Part shown: in pieces, positions 1 through 6,588 of the stretch
How positions within the stretch are numbered: the stretch's first letter is position 1
Layout of the letters: every line of letters starts with the position of its first letter
DNA from: Oscillospiraceae bacterium
Lineage (GTDB): Bacteria; Bacillota_A; Clostridia; Oscillospirales; Ruminococcaceae
Direction of reading: 5' to 3'
Length of the DNA: 12,364 bases
NCBI GenBank assembly: GCA_017414145.1
Contig: JAFPQL010000128.1
Location: 1 to 12,364, forward strand
The notes under the pieces: generated by a model
The model's database searches: none
What the model was told of the DNA's origin: nothing
The model's input: the letters and a program-made list of their open reading frames with translations, nothing else
Program-made: the position numbers and the translations under genes

Positions 1-449
1 AATTCCGGGTCATTGAGCTCCAGCCCGCTCTCCGCCGCGACATTTGTCCGAATGCCGTTGATCCAGCGGTCGAGAATCAGCGTCAGCGCGCCGCCGTCAG
101 GCTTGGTTTTCGTTGAAAGATTCTGCATCAGCTCCTTGTAAAGGCCGAGGCCCTGCCCGTTGCTGCCCGTCAGGCGGCGCTCCGGAGACAGATCGGCATC
201 GCAGACCGCAAAGCCGCGGTCCATCGCGTAATTGCGGATTGTCTGAAGCAGAAAGCTCTTGCCGCTGCCGTATTTTCCGCTGATGAACCGAAATGCCGCT
301 CCGCCGTCCGCCACAACATTGATGTCATTGAGCAGTGCTTCGATCTCCTTCTCTCTGCCGACTGCGATATACTGCAGTCCGATGCGCGGCACAACGCCGC
401 CCTGCAGCGCGTGAATCACCGCACCTGCCATTCGCTTCGGGATTTTCAT
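1..449 (-). CDS. BrxD-like (DUF2791) P-loop ATPase, N-terminal part, cut by the left edge
   Basis: Reading leftward from the ATG at 449, about 149 codons are visible and the gene continues out of the window. The protein begins MKIPKRMAGAVIHALQGGVV and has a Walker A motif GKYGSGKS at residues 58-65. It is followed by a DADLSPERRL stretch and an LYKELMQNLSTKTKPDGGAL stretch, both typical of the DUF2791/BrxC-BrxD ATP-binding family used in BREX/Pgl phage-defence and related systems. Its start codon overlaps the stop of the TerB-domain gene (ATGA at 446-449), so the two are probably translationally coupled and act together. Walker B and the C-terminal half lie outside the window, so activity cannot be judged. 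The family call is from recalled sequence similarity and is fairly strong. Membership of a full BREX system is not shown here. Confidence 0.85.
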   Translation of the reverse strand, partial: MKIPKRMAGAVIHALQGGVVPRIGLQYIAVGREKEIEALLNDINVVADGGAAFRFISGKYGSGKSFLLQTIRNYAMDRGFAVCDADLSPERRLTGSNGQGLGLYKELMQNLSTKTKPDGGALTLILDRWINGIRTNVAAESGLELNDPE

Positions 450-2023
450 GCTTCCAACATTCCTTTCAGATCGTCAATATAGTCCGCGACCAGAACCGGC
501 ATTCCGTTTTCATCCGTTTCGATGACGGTATCGCCGAACTCGTCGTACAGATTTTCGTTGATTTCATCCGCCAGCACCGAGAGCATATGTCCCGCGTCCG
601 TCAGCGGCTGACAGGACGACCCCGTCAGCAGACAGCACAGCAGCGTCATCGCCGGTGCCGAGAGCGGCAGATCGGGCAGCGCCTCCTCCGATTCCTCCGC
701 CTGCGGCGAAGCGGCAGGCAGGGACTCCGGTTCAGCAGACGGCACAGTGTCCTCCGGCAGCGTCAGCATATCGGCGGTGTGCTCCGCCGCGGCGCGAATC
801 TGCGCCAGCTCCTCCGTATCCAGCGTAATGACCGGCGCGTTCTTCCGGGCGAGCTCCTCGAAGTACTCGTCAAACACCCGCTCCATGACCGCGGCATCAT
901 CTGCGGGGATGTCGCCGGCTTTCAGTCTGGATTTGAAGTGCAGCCGGTCGCGCAGCATGGCGTCCGCCGTCCGCAGATATGCGCCGACCAGTTCGGCATC
1001 CGGACTGCTGAAGCTGCGCTCCGCCGCCCATGTGCCGCCGCGGCATTCGTACAGGAACCGCGGGCTGATGCGCACCGTGCGTGCTGCCGGCGGCTCCGGC
1101 TCATAAAAGACCGCGCCCTCAAACATCAGATACTGCTCCCGCACACGGTCGCCGAACAGCATCGCCGCGAAGGACCGTCCCTTGTTCTCCGCGTAATGCC
1201 GCAGCAGGGCTCGGTAGATCCGCTGCACGGTCTCCGCTGTCTCCGCGGGATGCTCCGCATAGAGCTTCGATTTCAGGATGCGGTATCTGGACAGGCTGTT
1301 CAGCGCTTCCAGAAACTGCTCCGCGCTCTGCTCGGACTGCCGGATGACCGCATCCAGCGCGGCCTCCCGTTCATCTGCGCTGCCGGAATAGGTCAGGGCG
1401 TGATACGCCGCAAAATCGCGGATCCAGACCGGCAGACGCTTCTTCAGATCGGGATTCGTCTCCGCGTAATCCGCAAGGAGCTGCTTCATCAGCGCATAGC
1501 TCTCTGCCGGACTCTGCACACCGATGCCGTTGAGCAGCTCAAAGAAATACAGCAGCAGATAGGGCGTATCCGCTACCGGCAGCGCACCCTGCCGGTACCG
1601 CGTGCGCCATGTGAAAAATGTCCGCAGCTCAAGGTCGTTCAGATTCGCATACATCGGCACGCTGCGCGAACAGGGCACCGGGTCGCTGTAATCGTCTGTG
1701 AACTGCTCCATGTATCCGCCCTGCCGAACAAAGGTCGCTTCCATTGACTGGCGTGCAAAGGGATTTGCCGCCGTGAGCGTCCGCATCTGCCGGATGCGCA
1801 GCGGCACAGGCTGCATCAGACGGGCGCCGGAATACGGAATCGTCTCTGCGCCGTACACCGTCGCGGTACGCGATGCCGTGCCGGTGCGTCTGCGGCTCGC
1901 CGGACTGCCCGTTCGGCGCCTTGCTGCCGGTTTGCGCGGCGCGGCGGGGCGTTTCGGCCTCGGCGGAACCGGCTCCTCACCGATGCTGCCGATGAGTCTG
2001 CCGAGCAGTTTCCACAAGTCCAT
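446..2023 (-). CDS. TerB-N / TerB-C domain protein
   Basis: A 525-residue soluble protein. A short N-terminal helix is followed by a Pro/Arg/Ala-rich basic linker (about residues 17-55). A TerB-N domain follows, with the hallmark 'Y..L...L..FF.WR..YR.G' pattern at about 125-146 and an FELLNG helix near 161-166. The C-terminus (about 380-525) fits TerB-C, ending in an INENLYDEFGDTVIE motif at about 488-502. An acidic linker precedes that last segment. TerB-type domains are helical modules known from tellurite/stress-response systems and proposed to couple to ATPases and helicases. I prefer the ATG at 2023, which has AAAGGAG (2034-2040) 10 bases upstream. The in-frame TTG at 2032 is only one base from that site. 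The gene has its own promoter and overlaps the downstream BrxD-like ATPase by 4 bases. Its molecular function is unknown. Confidence 0.85.
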   Translation of the reverse strand: MDLWKLLGRLIGSIGEEPVPPRPKRPAAPRKPAARRRTGSPASRRRTGTASRTATVYGAETIPYSGARLMQPVPLRIRQMRTLTAANPFARQSMEATFVRQGGYMEQFTDDYSDPVPCSRSVPMYANLNDLELRTFFTWRTRYRQGALPVADTPYLLLYFFELLNGIGVQSPAESYALMKQLLADYAETNPDLKKRLPVWIRDFAAYHALTYSGSADEREAALDAVIRQSEQSAEQFLEALNSLSRYRILKSKLYAEHPAETAETVQRIYRALLRHYAENKGRSFAAMLFGDRVREQYLMFEGAVFYEPEPPAARTVRISPRFLYECRGGTWAAERSFSSPDAELVGAYLRTADAMLRDRLHFKSRLKAGDIPADDAAVMERVFDEYFEELARKNAPVITLDTEELAQIRAAAEHTADMLTLPEDTVPSAEPESLPAASPQAEESEEALPDLPLSAPAMTLLCCLLTGSSCQPLTDAGHMLSVLADEINENLYDEFGDTVIETDENGMPVLVADYIDDLKGMLEA

Positions 2024-2067
2024 GCCTGCCAAGCTCCTTTCAACCGTATTTTCGTGTATTCCCTTTT

Positions 2068-2096
2068 ATTATACATGATTTCCGCCTTTTTTGCAA
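2068..2096 (-). promoter_or_regulatory. sigma-A type promoter of the TerB-N/ATPase unit
   Basis: On the minus strand a TTGCAA -35 box (2091-2096) lies exactly 17 bases from a perfect TATAAT -10 box (2068-2073). Transcription would start near 2061, giving a leader of roughly 38 nt before the ATG at 2023. It is divergent from the lipoprotein operon promoter; the two share the 224-bp gap 2024-2247. No operator-like repeat is obvious over this promoter. Confidence 0.75.
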
Positions 2097-2131
2097 TGGG
2101 AGAGCAAAAGAAATTTCCGGCAGCCGCGATT

Positions 2132-2185
2132 TTACATTTTGTTTACCTCACGATGAATACTTGATGCGCTTGCACACAGTATCAT
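2132..2185 (+). promoter_or_regulatory. Candidate response-regulator box and promoter of the lipoprotein-TCS operon
   Basis: This 54-bp block recurs without indels at 5873-5926 (37 of 54 positions identical). It holds TTACA (2132) and TTACC (2143), 11 bp apart; with flanking bases these read TTTACA-N5-TTTACC, the spacing of OmpR/PhoP/WalR-type boxes. A 17-bp identical core CGATGAATACTTGATGC (2151-2167) contains GATG twice, also 11 bp apart. A TATCAT -10 box (2180-2185) follows, and no good -35 box is present, as expected for an activator-dependent promoter. The likely binder is the OmpR-family regulator encoded at 3811-4476. The predicted start is near 2192. Confidence 0.7.
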
Positions 2186-2247
2186 AGCATCAGAGGAATT
2201 GCGTTTTCCGATGAAATGTGATATACTGAAGCAAAGGAGTACGGAAC

Positions 2248-3768
2248 ATGAAACTCAGAAATCTGCTTACCGCGGCACTCGCGCTGCTGATGCTGACCGC
2301 CTGTGCCGAAAATCCGGATTCGGACCTCATCGTTCACAAGGATATGGAAAAGCTGATCGGCGAAGCGCAGCAAACCGGTACGGGCAAGGCGGAGGTCGCT
2401 GATCTGCAGCAGTCGGAGCGGTACACCGCCGACTTTGAAAACGAAAGTCTCCGTGTGCGGGTTCACGCAGATGCCGTTGTGGATATTCCGCAGACCGAAC
2501 AGCTCTCCGTGTTCCGCGTCAGGCAGCATCAATTCACCGACGCGGACATTGCACCGTTTAAGCAGGCGTTTTTCGGCGACGCGGCGCTCTATGACGGGTT
2601 TATCATGAGACAGGACACCAAAGCCGATCTGGAGCCGCGGATTGCGGCTGCCCGTGCCGCTCTGGACGAGACGGCTGCCGGTGAACCGCAGAACGATCAG
2701 GAAGCAAAAAACCGCGAAATCTATCTGCGCGAAAGCCAGGCCTATCTGGACAGGCTTGAGGCACAGTATGAAGCCGCGCCCGCTGAGCCGGAGCTTGTCC
2801 CCGCTGACGGCAGACTGCAAAATGCCGCGGACAATCTCGCATCCGGCCGCAATCACGACTACTGGAAATGGCAGACCGAGCTCGGATACAGAGAGGCCGC
2901 CGATCTGCGGACCGCGGACAATCACGCCGCGCTCTATGTGCAGAATAATCCCGACTACAGCAACTGCATGATCTTCTCAAAGTCGCCGGTCGGAACGGAA
3001 TTCACGGGCGTGCTCGGCGGCGGACATAACCTCAGCAGCGCAAAAAACGATCCCGGCACGGATGTTCCGATTCTGACAGACGGCTCGGATCCGGAAACCG
3101 TGTTTACACCGATTCTGGGCGACAGCGCCGCGCTCTCTCAGGCAGAGGCGCAAAAACAGGCTGAGGACTTTCTGAAAGCCGTCGGGCTCAATGACTTCGC
3201 ATTCAGCGAGGGCGGCAAATATCAGGTCTGTCTCGATCTGCGCCTGAACAACGGCATCAATTATAAGCAGACCTGCTGGGTGCTGCACTATTTCCGCTGC
3301 TTTGACGGCGTGATGCTCGATCAGGCGAGCGGCACGAAGCTCGTCGATGAATGGCAGGGCGACGAATACCGCAAGCAGCTCTGGCCGGGTGAGATGATCG
3401 AATTGATGGTCAACGACACCGGCATTGTCGGGTTCTGCTGGAACGCGCCGCTGGAAATCACCGAAACCGTCGTCAGCCATACGGCGCTCCAGCCATTTGA
3501 GAACATCCGCAGCACATTTGAAAAGATGTGCCCGATGACCGCCGCGAGCCGGAACGAATTTGACCGGACAGAGGTTCAGATCAGCCGTGTGACGCTCAGC
3601 TATTCCCGCATCAGCGAAAAGGACAGCTTCGACACGGGTCTGGTCGTGCCGGTCTGGGGATTTTCCGGAAGCTGCACAAACGGCTTCTTCGGATTAAGCT
3701 ACACCGGCACAGTCACGGCCGTCAACGCGATTGACGGCTCTGTCATCAACCCCTCGCTGGGGTACTAA
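2248..3768 (+). CDS. DUF6034-like lipoprotein, probable accessory protein of the two-component system
   Basis: A 506-residue predicted lipoprotein. It has a basic n-region, a hydrophobic core and an LTAC lipobox with Cys19 as the lipidation site, so the mature protein should sit on the outer face of the membrane. AAAGGAG at 2233-2239 lies 8 bases before the ATG. The middle region (about 130-190) is rich in Ala, Glu and Gln and probably helical. The later part contains a 'LSQAEAQKQAEDFLKAVGL' helix and a near-terminal 'VVPVWGFSG' strand, both like Clostridia DUF6034 proteins and loosely like YycH/YycI-type regulators. It is the first gene of the operon with the response regulator (42 bases downstream) and the kinase, behind a promoter that looks regulated by that system. 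A role as signal receptor or feedback modulator of the kinase is inference. The DUF6034 assignment is from memory. Confidence 0.75.
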   Translation: MKLRNLLTAALALLMLTACAENPDSDLIVHKDMEKLIGEAQQTGTGKAEVADLQQSERYTADFENESLRVRVHADAVVDIPQTEQLSVFRVRQHQFTDADIAPFKQAFFGDAALYDGFIMRQDTKADLEPRIAAARAALDETAAGEPQNDQEAKNREIYLRESQAYLDRLEAQYEAAPAEPELVPADGRLQNAADNLASGRNHDYWKWQTELGYREAADLRTADNHAALYVQNNPDYSNCMIFSKSPVGTEFTGVLGGGHNLSSAKNDPGTDVPILTDGSDPETVFTPILGDSAALSQAEAQKQAEDFLKAVGLNDFAFSEGGKYQVCLDLRLNNGINYKQTCWVLHYFRCFDGVMLDQASGTKLVDEWQGDEYRKQLWPGEMIELMVNDTGIVGFCWNAPLEITETVVSHTALQPFENIRSTFEKMCPMTAASRNEFDRTEVQISRVTLSYSRISEKDSFDTGLVVPVWGFSGSCTNGFFGLSYTGTVTAVNAIDGSVINPSLGY

Positions 3769-3795
3769 AAGCAACACCGCACAGAGCCGGCGGTG
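3749..3795 (+). other. Two small hairpins between the lipoprotein and response-regulator genes
   Basis: ACCCC(3749-3753)/GGGGT(3759-3763) with a 5-base loop spans the end of the lipoprotein gene. CACCGC(3775-3780)/GCGGTG(3790-3795) with a 9-base loop ends 3 bases before the AAAGGAG site of the response regulator. Neither is followed by a T-run, so they are not intrinsic terminators. They could mark an mRNA-processing or stability point that makes the lipoprotein more abundant than the regulator and kinase. Confidence 0.35.
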
Positions 3796-3810
3796 CCGAA
3801 AGGAGATGCT

Positions 3811-4476
3811 ATGCAAAAACGAATCCTGATTGCGGAGGACGATGCCGCGATTGCCCGCCTGATCGCCATGAATCTGAGGGCGGCAGGCATGGAGGCTGTC
3901 CTCTTTCCGGACGGCGAAGCGGCGGCGCGTTCTCTGCCGGCTGATCACCGCTACGATCTGGCAATCCTCGATATCATGATGCCGAAAAAAGACGGATTTG
4001 CGCTTCTTCAGGACATCAAGCCATACGGAATCCCGGTGATCTTTCTGACGGCAAGGGACGATCTTGACTCCAAAATCACCGGCTTGCAGGACGGCGCGGA
4101 GGACTATCTCGTCAAGCCCTTTGAGATGCTCGAACTGCTTGTGCGCATGGAAAAGATCATGAAACGGACAAAACTGCCCGCAGACACGATACAGGTCTGC
4201 GGGCTGACCGTGCGTCTGGACGAGCACCGCGTGCTGCGCGGAGAACAGGAAATCCCGCTCAAGCCGCTGGAATTTGAACTGCTTGTCACGCTGGCAAAGC
4301 ACAAGAATACGGCGATCTCCCGCGAGAATCTGCTGGCAATGGTCTGGGGCGTCAACTACCTCGGCGAAACCCGCACGGTCGATGTGCATATCGGGCAGCT
4401 CCGCAAAAAGCTCGGCCTGCAAAAGCAGATTGTCACCGTCCCGAAAATCGGCTACCGGCTGGAGGAACCCGTATGA
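3811..4476 (+). CDS. OmpR/PhoB-family response regulator
   Basis: A 221-residue transcription factor. The receiver domain (about 1-115) has the acidic pair D10/D11, phospho-acceptor D54 (in LDIMMP), T80 (FLTA) and K102 (VKPF), so all key residues are present. A winged-helix DNA-binding domain (about 125-219) carries the family's 'LKPLEFELL', 'VWG', 'TVDVHIGQLRKKL' and 'TVPKIGYRL' elements. I chose the ATG at 3811 because AAAGGAG (3799-3805) precedes it by 5 bases and the product then begins MQKRILIAEDD. A GTG 18 bases upstream would lie before that site. It overlaps the kinase gene by 4 bases (ATGA at 4473-4476). Its probable targets are the two matching promoter blocks at 2132-2185 and 5873-5926, meaning autoregulation plus control of the ABC transporter operon. 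The targets are inference. Confidence 0.95.
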   Translation: MQKRILIAEDDAAIARLIAMNLRAAGMEAVLFPDGEAAARSLPADHRYDLAILDIMMPKKDGFALLQDIKPYGIPVIFLTARDDLDSKITGLQDGAEDYLVKPFEMLELLVRMEKIMKRTKLPADTIQVCGLTVRLDEHRVLRGEQEIPLKPLEFELLVTLAKHKNTAISRENLLAMVWGVNYLGETRTVDVHIGQLRKKLGLQKQIVTVPKIGYRLEEPV

Positions 4477-5855
4477 AGGCAAAAGCCGCGCCCATGCTCC
4501 GCACAAAAATCACTGCCGCCGCGGCACTGGTGATTCTGCTGGCGGCAGCGGTCAGCGACGGCATCATCTGGGGCATCTGCCGCCGCGTCCTGATGAAGGA
4601 CGCCGAACAGACCGTCACCGGACAGATGATGCTGCTGCGGGCGGATTATTCGGCGTTTCTGTCGGAGTACGGGAACAGCCTGCGCGATCCGGAGCAGAAG
4701 GCATTCTTCAAGCAGTACGGCAGCGACTATGTGATCTGTCTGCGCGGCACTGCGGAAATCTACAACCATACCGTTCTCACGCCGGATGACCTGCTGCATA
4801 CTGCGCTGTCGAACTCGGAGACATCGGATCAGATCGCGGTCGGGCCCCTGAACATCAGCGGACACCGGCTCCTGATTGCAAAATCGGATCCGGCATTCGG
4901 CACAGCGCTCTATACCGTGTACGATCTCGCCGGCGTGACGCGCCGTCTGCGGCTTCTCGCGCTCGGAATGTGCGGGGTTCTGCTCGGCGTCGGGATTCCG
5001 GCGGTCATTTTGCTGTACCTGCTGGTGCGCCGGACGACAAAGCCGCTCCGCGTGCTCTCGGACAGTGCAAAGCAGATTGCGGCGGGTGCATACGAACAGC
5101 GCGCCGCGGTCAGCAGCCGGGATGAAATCGGTCTGCTCGCCGCCGATTTCAATAAAATGGCGGATGCAGTACAGGAGAAAATTGCCGCGCTGACGGACTC
5201 CGAGCAGCGGAAAACAATGTTTATGGCGGATTTTTCGCATGAGCTGAAAACCCCGCTGACCGCGATCTCCGGCTATGCGCAGACGCTCCGCACCGTGAAG
5301 CTCTCCGCGGAAGATCAGGCAGAAGCGCTCCGCTATATTGACTCGGAAAGCCGGCGCCTTGACCGTCTGGCGAAGAAAATGATGCGGCTGATGCAGCTCG
5401 ACAGAACCGGGTCCCTGCAAATGACAGCGATTGACTGTGCGGAGCTGTTCCATGCGGTCACAGCAGCCTGCAAACCGGTTGCGGAAAAAGCCGGAATCCG
5501 GCTTCAGACCGCGCAGTGCAGCGGCACGGTACAGGGCGATTTTGATCTGCTCCACGACGCGCTCTGCAATCTCACCGAAAACGCGGTCAGGGCGAGCGAC
5601 GCCGGACAGACTGTCATCCTCGGCGCAGAAGGCGGCTGCATCACCGTAACGGATGCCGGCTGCGGCATCCCGCAGGACAAGATCCGGCATCTGACCGAAC
5701 CGTTTTATACCGCCGATCCGTCACGCAGCCGGCGTGCGGGCGGTGCAGGGCTGGGGCTGTCAATCGTCAGACAGATCATGCAGCTCCACGGCGCGGAAAT
5801 GACAATCGAAAGCGCACCGGGCAAAGGAACCGCCGTTACACTGCGGTTTCCGTAA
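4473..5855 (+). CDS. Membrane sensor histidine kinase (HAMP-HisKA-HATPase)
   Basis: A 460-residue sensor kinase. TM1 is at about 12-35, followed by an extracytoplasmic sensor region of about 125 residues. TM2 (about 161-186) and a HAMP linker (about 187-240) come next. The HisKA H-box is FSHELKTPL with phospho-acceptor His256. The HATPase domain has an N-box with N370 (LTENAVRAS), a G1 box DAGCGIP, an F-box EPFYTADPSRSR and a G2 box GAGLGLSI. All catalytic boxes look intact. GGAGG at 4461-4465 lies 7 bases before the ATG, which overlaps the regulator's stop. The sensor domain is not one I recognise. With the lipoprotein upstream and the exporter-like operon downstream, an envelope or peptide-stress sensor is plausible, but the ligand is unknown. 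Confidence 0.95.
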   Translation: MKAKAAPMLRTKITAAAALVILLAAAVSDGIIWGICRRVLMKDAEQTVTGQMMLLRADYSAFLSEYGNSLRDPEQKAFFKQYGSDYVICLRGTAEIYNHTVLTPDDLLHTALSNSETSDQIAVGPLNISGHRLLIAKSDPAFGTALYTVYDLAGVTRRLRLLALGMCGVLLGVGIPAVILLYLLVRRTTKPLRVLSDSAKQIAAGAYEQRAAVSSRDEIGLLAADFNKMADAVQEKIAALTDSEQRKTMFMADFSHELKTPLTAISGYAQTLRTVKLSAEDQAEALRYIDSESRRLDRLAKKMMRLMQLDRTGSLQMTAIDCAELFHAVTAACKPVAEKAGIRLQTAQCSGTVQGDFDLLHDALCNLTENAVRASDAGQTVILGAEGGCITVTDAGCGIPQDKIRHLTEPFYTADPSRSRRAGGAGLGLSIVRQIMQLHGAEMTIESAPGKGTAVTLRFP

Positions 5856-5856
5856 C

Positions 5857-5872
5857 GGCGTGCGGTCACGCC
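5857..5872 (+). other. GC-rich hairpin directly after the kinase stop codon
   Basis: GGCGTG(5857-5862)/CACGCC(5867-5872) form a perfect 6-bp stem with a CGGT tetraloop, one base after the TAA. There is no T-run, so it is not a classical terminator alone. It could stabilise the 3' end of the operon A transcript or act with the stronger hairpin at 5911-5945. It ends exactly where the conserved promoter block begins. Confidence 0.4.
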
Positions 5873-5926
5873 TTACAACTTGTTTACACTCCGATGAATA
5901 CTTGATGCACAAAACTCTGCTATCAT
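5873..5926 (+). promoter_or_regulatory. Candidate response-regulator box and promoter of the ABC transporter operon
   Basis: This is the second copy of the 54-bp block found at 2132-2185, with identical internal spacing. It has TTACA at 5873 and TTACA at 5884 (11-bp period), TTGTTTAC at 5880-5887, the identical 17-bp core CGATGAATACTTGATGC at 5892-5908, and a TATCAT -10 box at 5921-5926. The least conserved part is the stretch just before the -10 box, as expected when only protein contact sites are kept. The predicted start is near 5933, and the ABC operon begins at 5965. Confidence 0.7.
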
Positions 5927-5945
5927 GATGACAGCAGAGTTTTTT
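5911..5945 (+). terminator. Intrinsic terminator of the lipoprotein-TCS operon, overlapping the next promoter
   Basis: An 11-bp perfect stem (5911-5921 with 5933-5943, AAAACTCTGCT/AGCAGAGTTTT) has an 11-base loop, and a run of six T (5940-5945) overlaps the end of the right arm. It would end transcripts coming from the kinase gene. The -10 box of the following promoter lies at the top of the left arm and in the loop (5921-5926). The predicted transcript start (about 5933) falls at the right arm, so transcripts of the ABC operon should contain only half the stem and escape termination. Confidence 0.7.
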
Positions 5946-5964
5946 GTCTGATGGGGGTGAATGC

Positions 5965-6588
5965 GTGAACAGTCTGCTGAGTGATCTGCGCCGTGCCGTC
6001 CGGTCGCTGCCGTTTCTGTGCGCGGCCGTATTGCAGCTGCTGATTCTGCGGTACGGCGGCTTTGAAAGCGAGCTCTACCGCATGAGCGTGCCGCTGGTCT
6101 GCACCTTTCCCTTTTCCTGCGCATGGCTCGACGAATCCCGCAGCGGCTTCACGCGCCTTGCGCTGCACCGGACCACGGTGTTCCGGTATATCGCCGGAAA
6201 ACACACTGCCTGCGCGTTGTCCGGCGGTCTGTGCGAGCTGCTCCCCGCTGCCTTGTTCTGCACATGGAACCGCACCCCGCTGCCGGAGAATCTCCGGATG
6301 ATCTTCTGGTGCGCGGCGTTCTGGGCGGGGCTGTCCGCTCTGCTCGCGGCTGCCTCGGAGAGCAAATATTCCGCATACGGCGGCGCGTTTGTCATCTGCT
6401 ACTTTCTGGTGATTCTGCATGAGCGTTACTGGAAAGCCTGTCACTATCTCGACCCGTTTGAATGGCTGTCTCCGAAAAAAATCTGGCCGCTTGAACAGGA
6501 CGGCGCGGCGCTGATGCTCGGCAGCATGACGCTGCTGACCGGACTTCTTTACGCCTGTATTCTGGAGAGGAGGATTTCGCATGGCTGA
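5965..6588 (+). CDS. ABC-2-like permease subunit 1
   Basis: A 207-residue integral membrane protein with about six hydrophobic segments (roughly 14-29, 41-55, 76-98, 112-131, 137-153, 181-200). This fits the six-helix core of ABC-2 type permeases such as the LanE/LanG or BcrB class. I chose the GTG at 5965 because the SD-like GGGGGTGA (5953-5960) lies just before it. The upstream in-frame TTG at 5944 sits in the terminator T-run with no site. It is the first gene of a five-gene operon with a second permease (8-base overlap), an ATPase and two extracytoplasmic/membrane proteins. A role as one half of a heterodimeric exporter channel is inferred from topology and context. Sequence conservation alone would not identify it. 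Confidence 0.75.
   Translation: MNSLLSDLRRAVRSLPFLCAAVLQLLILRYGGFESELYRMSVPLVCTFPFSCAWLDESRSGFTRLALHRTTVFRYIAGKHTACALSGGLCELLPAALFCTWNRTPLPENLRMIFWCAAFWAGLSALLAAASESKYSAYGGAFVICYFLVILHERYWKACHYLDPFEWLSPKKIWPLEQDGAALMLGSMTLLTGLLYACILERRISHG

Noticed and set aside
335..1747. Long plus-strand open frame opposite the TerB-domain gene
   Set aside because: It is a high-GC shadow: the Arg/His/Gln-rich product has no recognisable domain, and the opposite strand encodes a clear TerB-N/TerB-C protein with promoter and ribosome binding site.
2199..2227. Second possible promoter (TTGCGT, 17 bases, TATACT) before the lipoprotein gene
   Set aside because: It would start transcription at about 2234, inside the AAAGGAG ribosome binding site (2233-2239). 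The conserved block at 2132-2185 is the better candidate.
4452..5690. 412-codon minus-strand open frame opposite the histidine kinase
   Set aside because: The kinase on the plus strand has every catalytic motif, and the antisense product is Arg/Gln-rich without motifs or a convincing start region.
5944..5964. Upstream TTG start for permease 1
   Set aside because: The TTG lies in the terminator T-run with no ribosome binding site. The GTG at 5965 has an SD-like GGGGGTGA just upstream.
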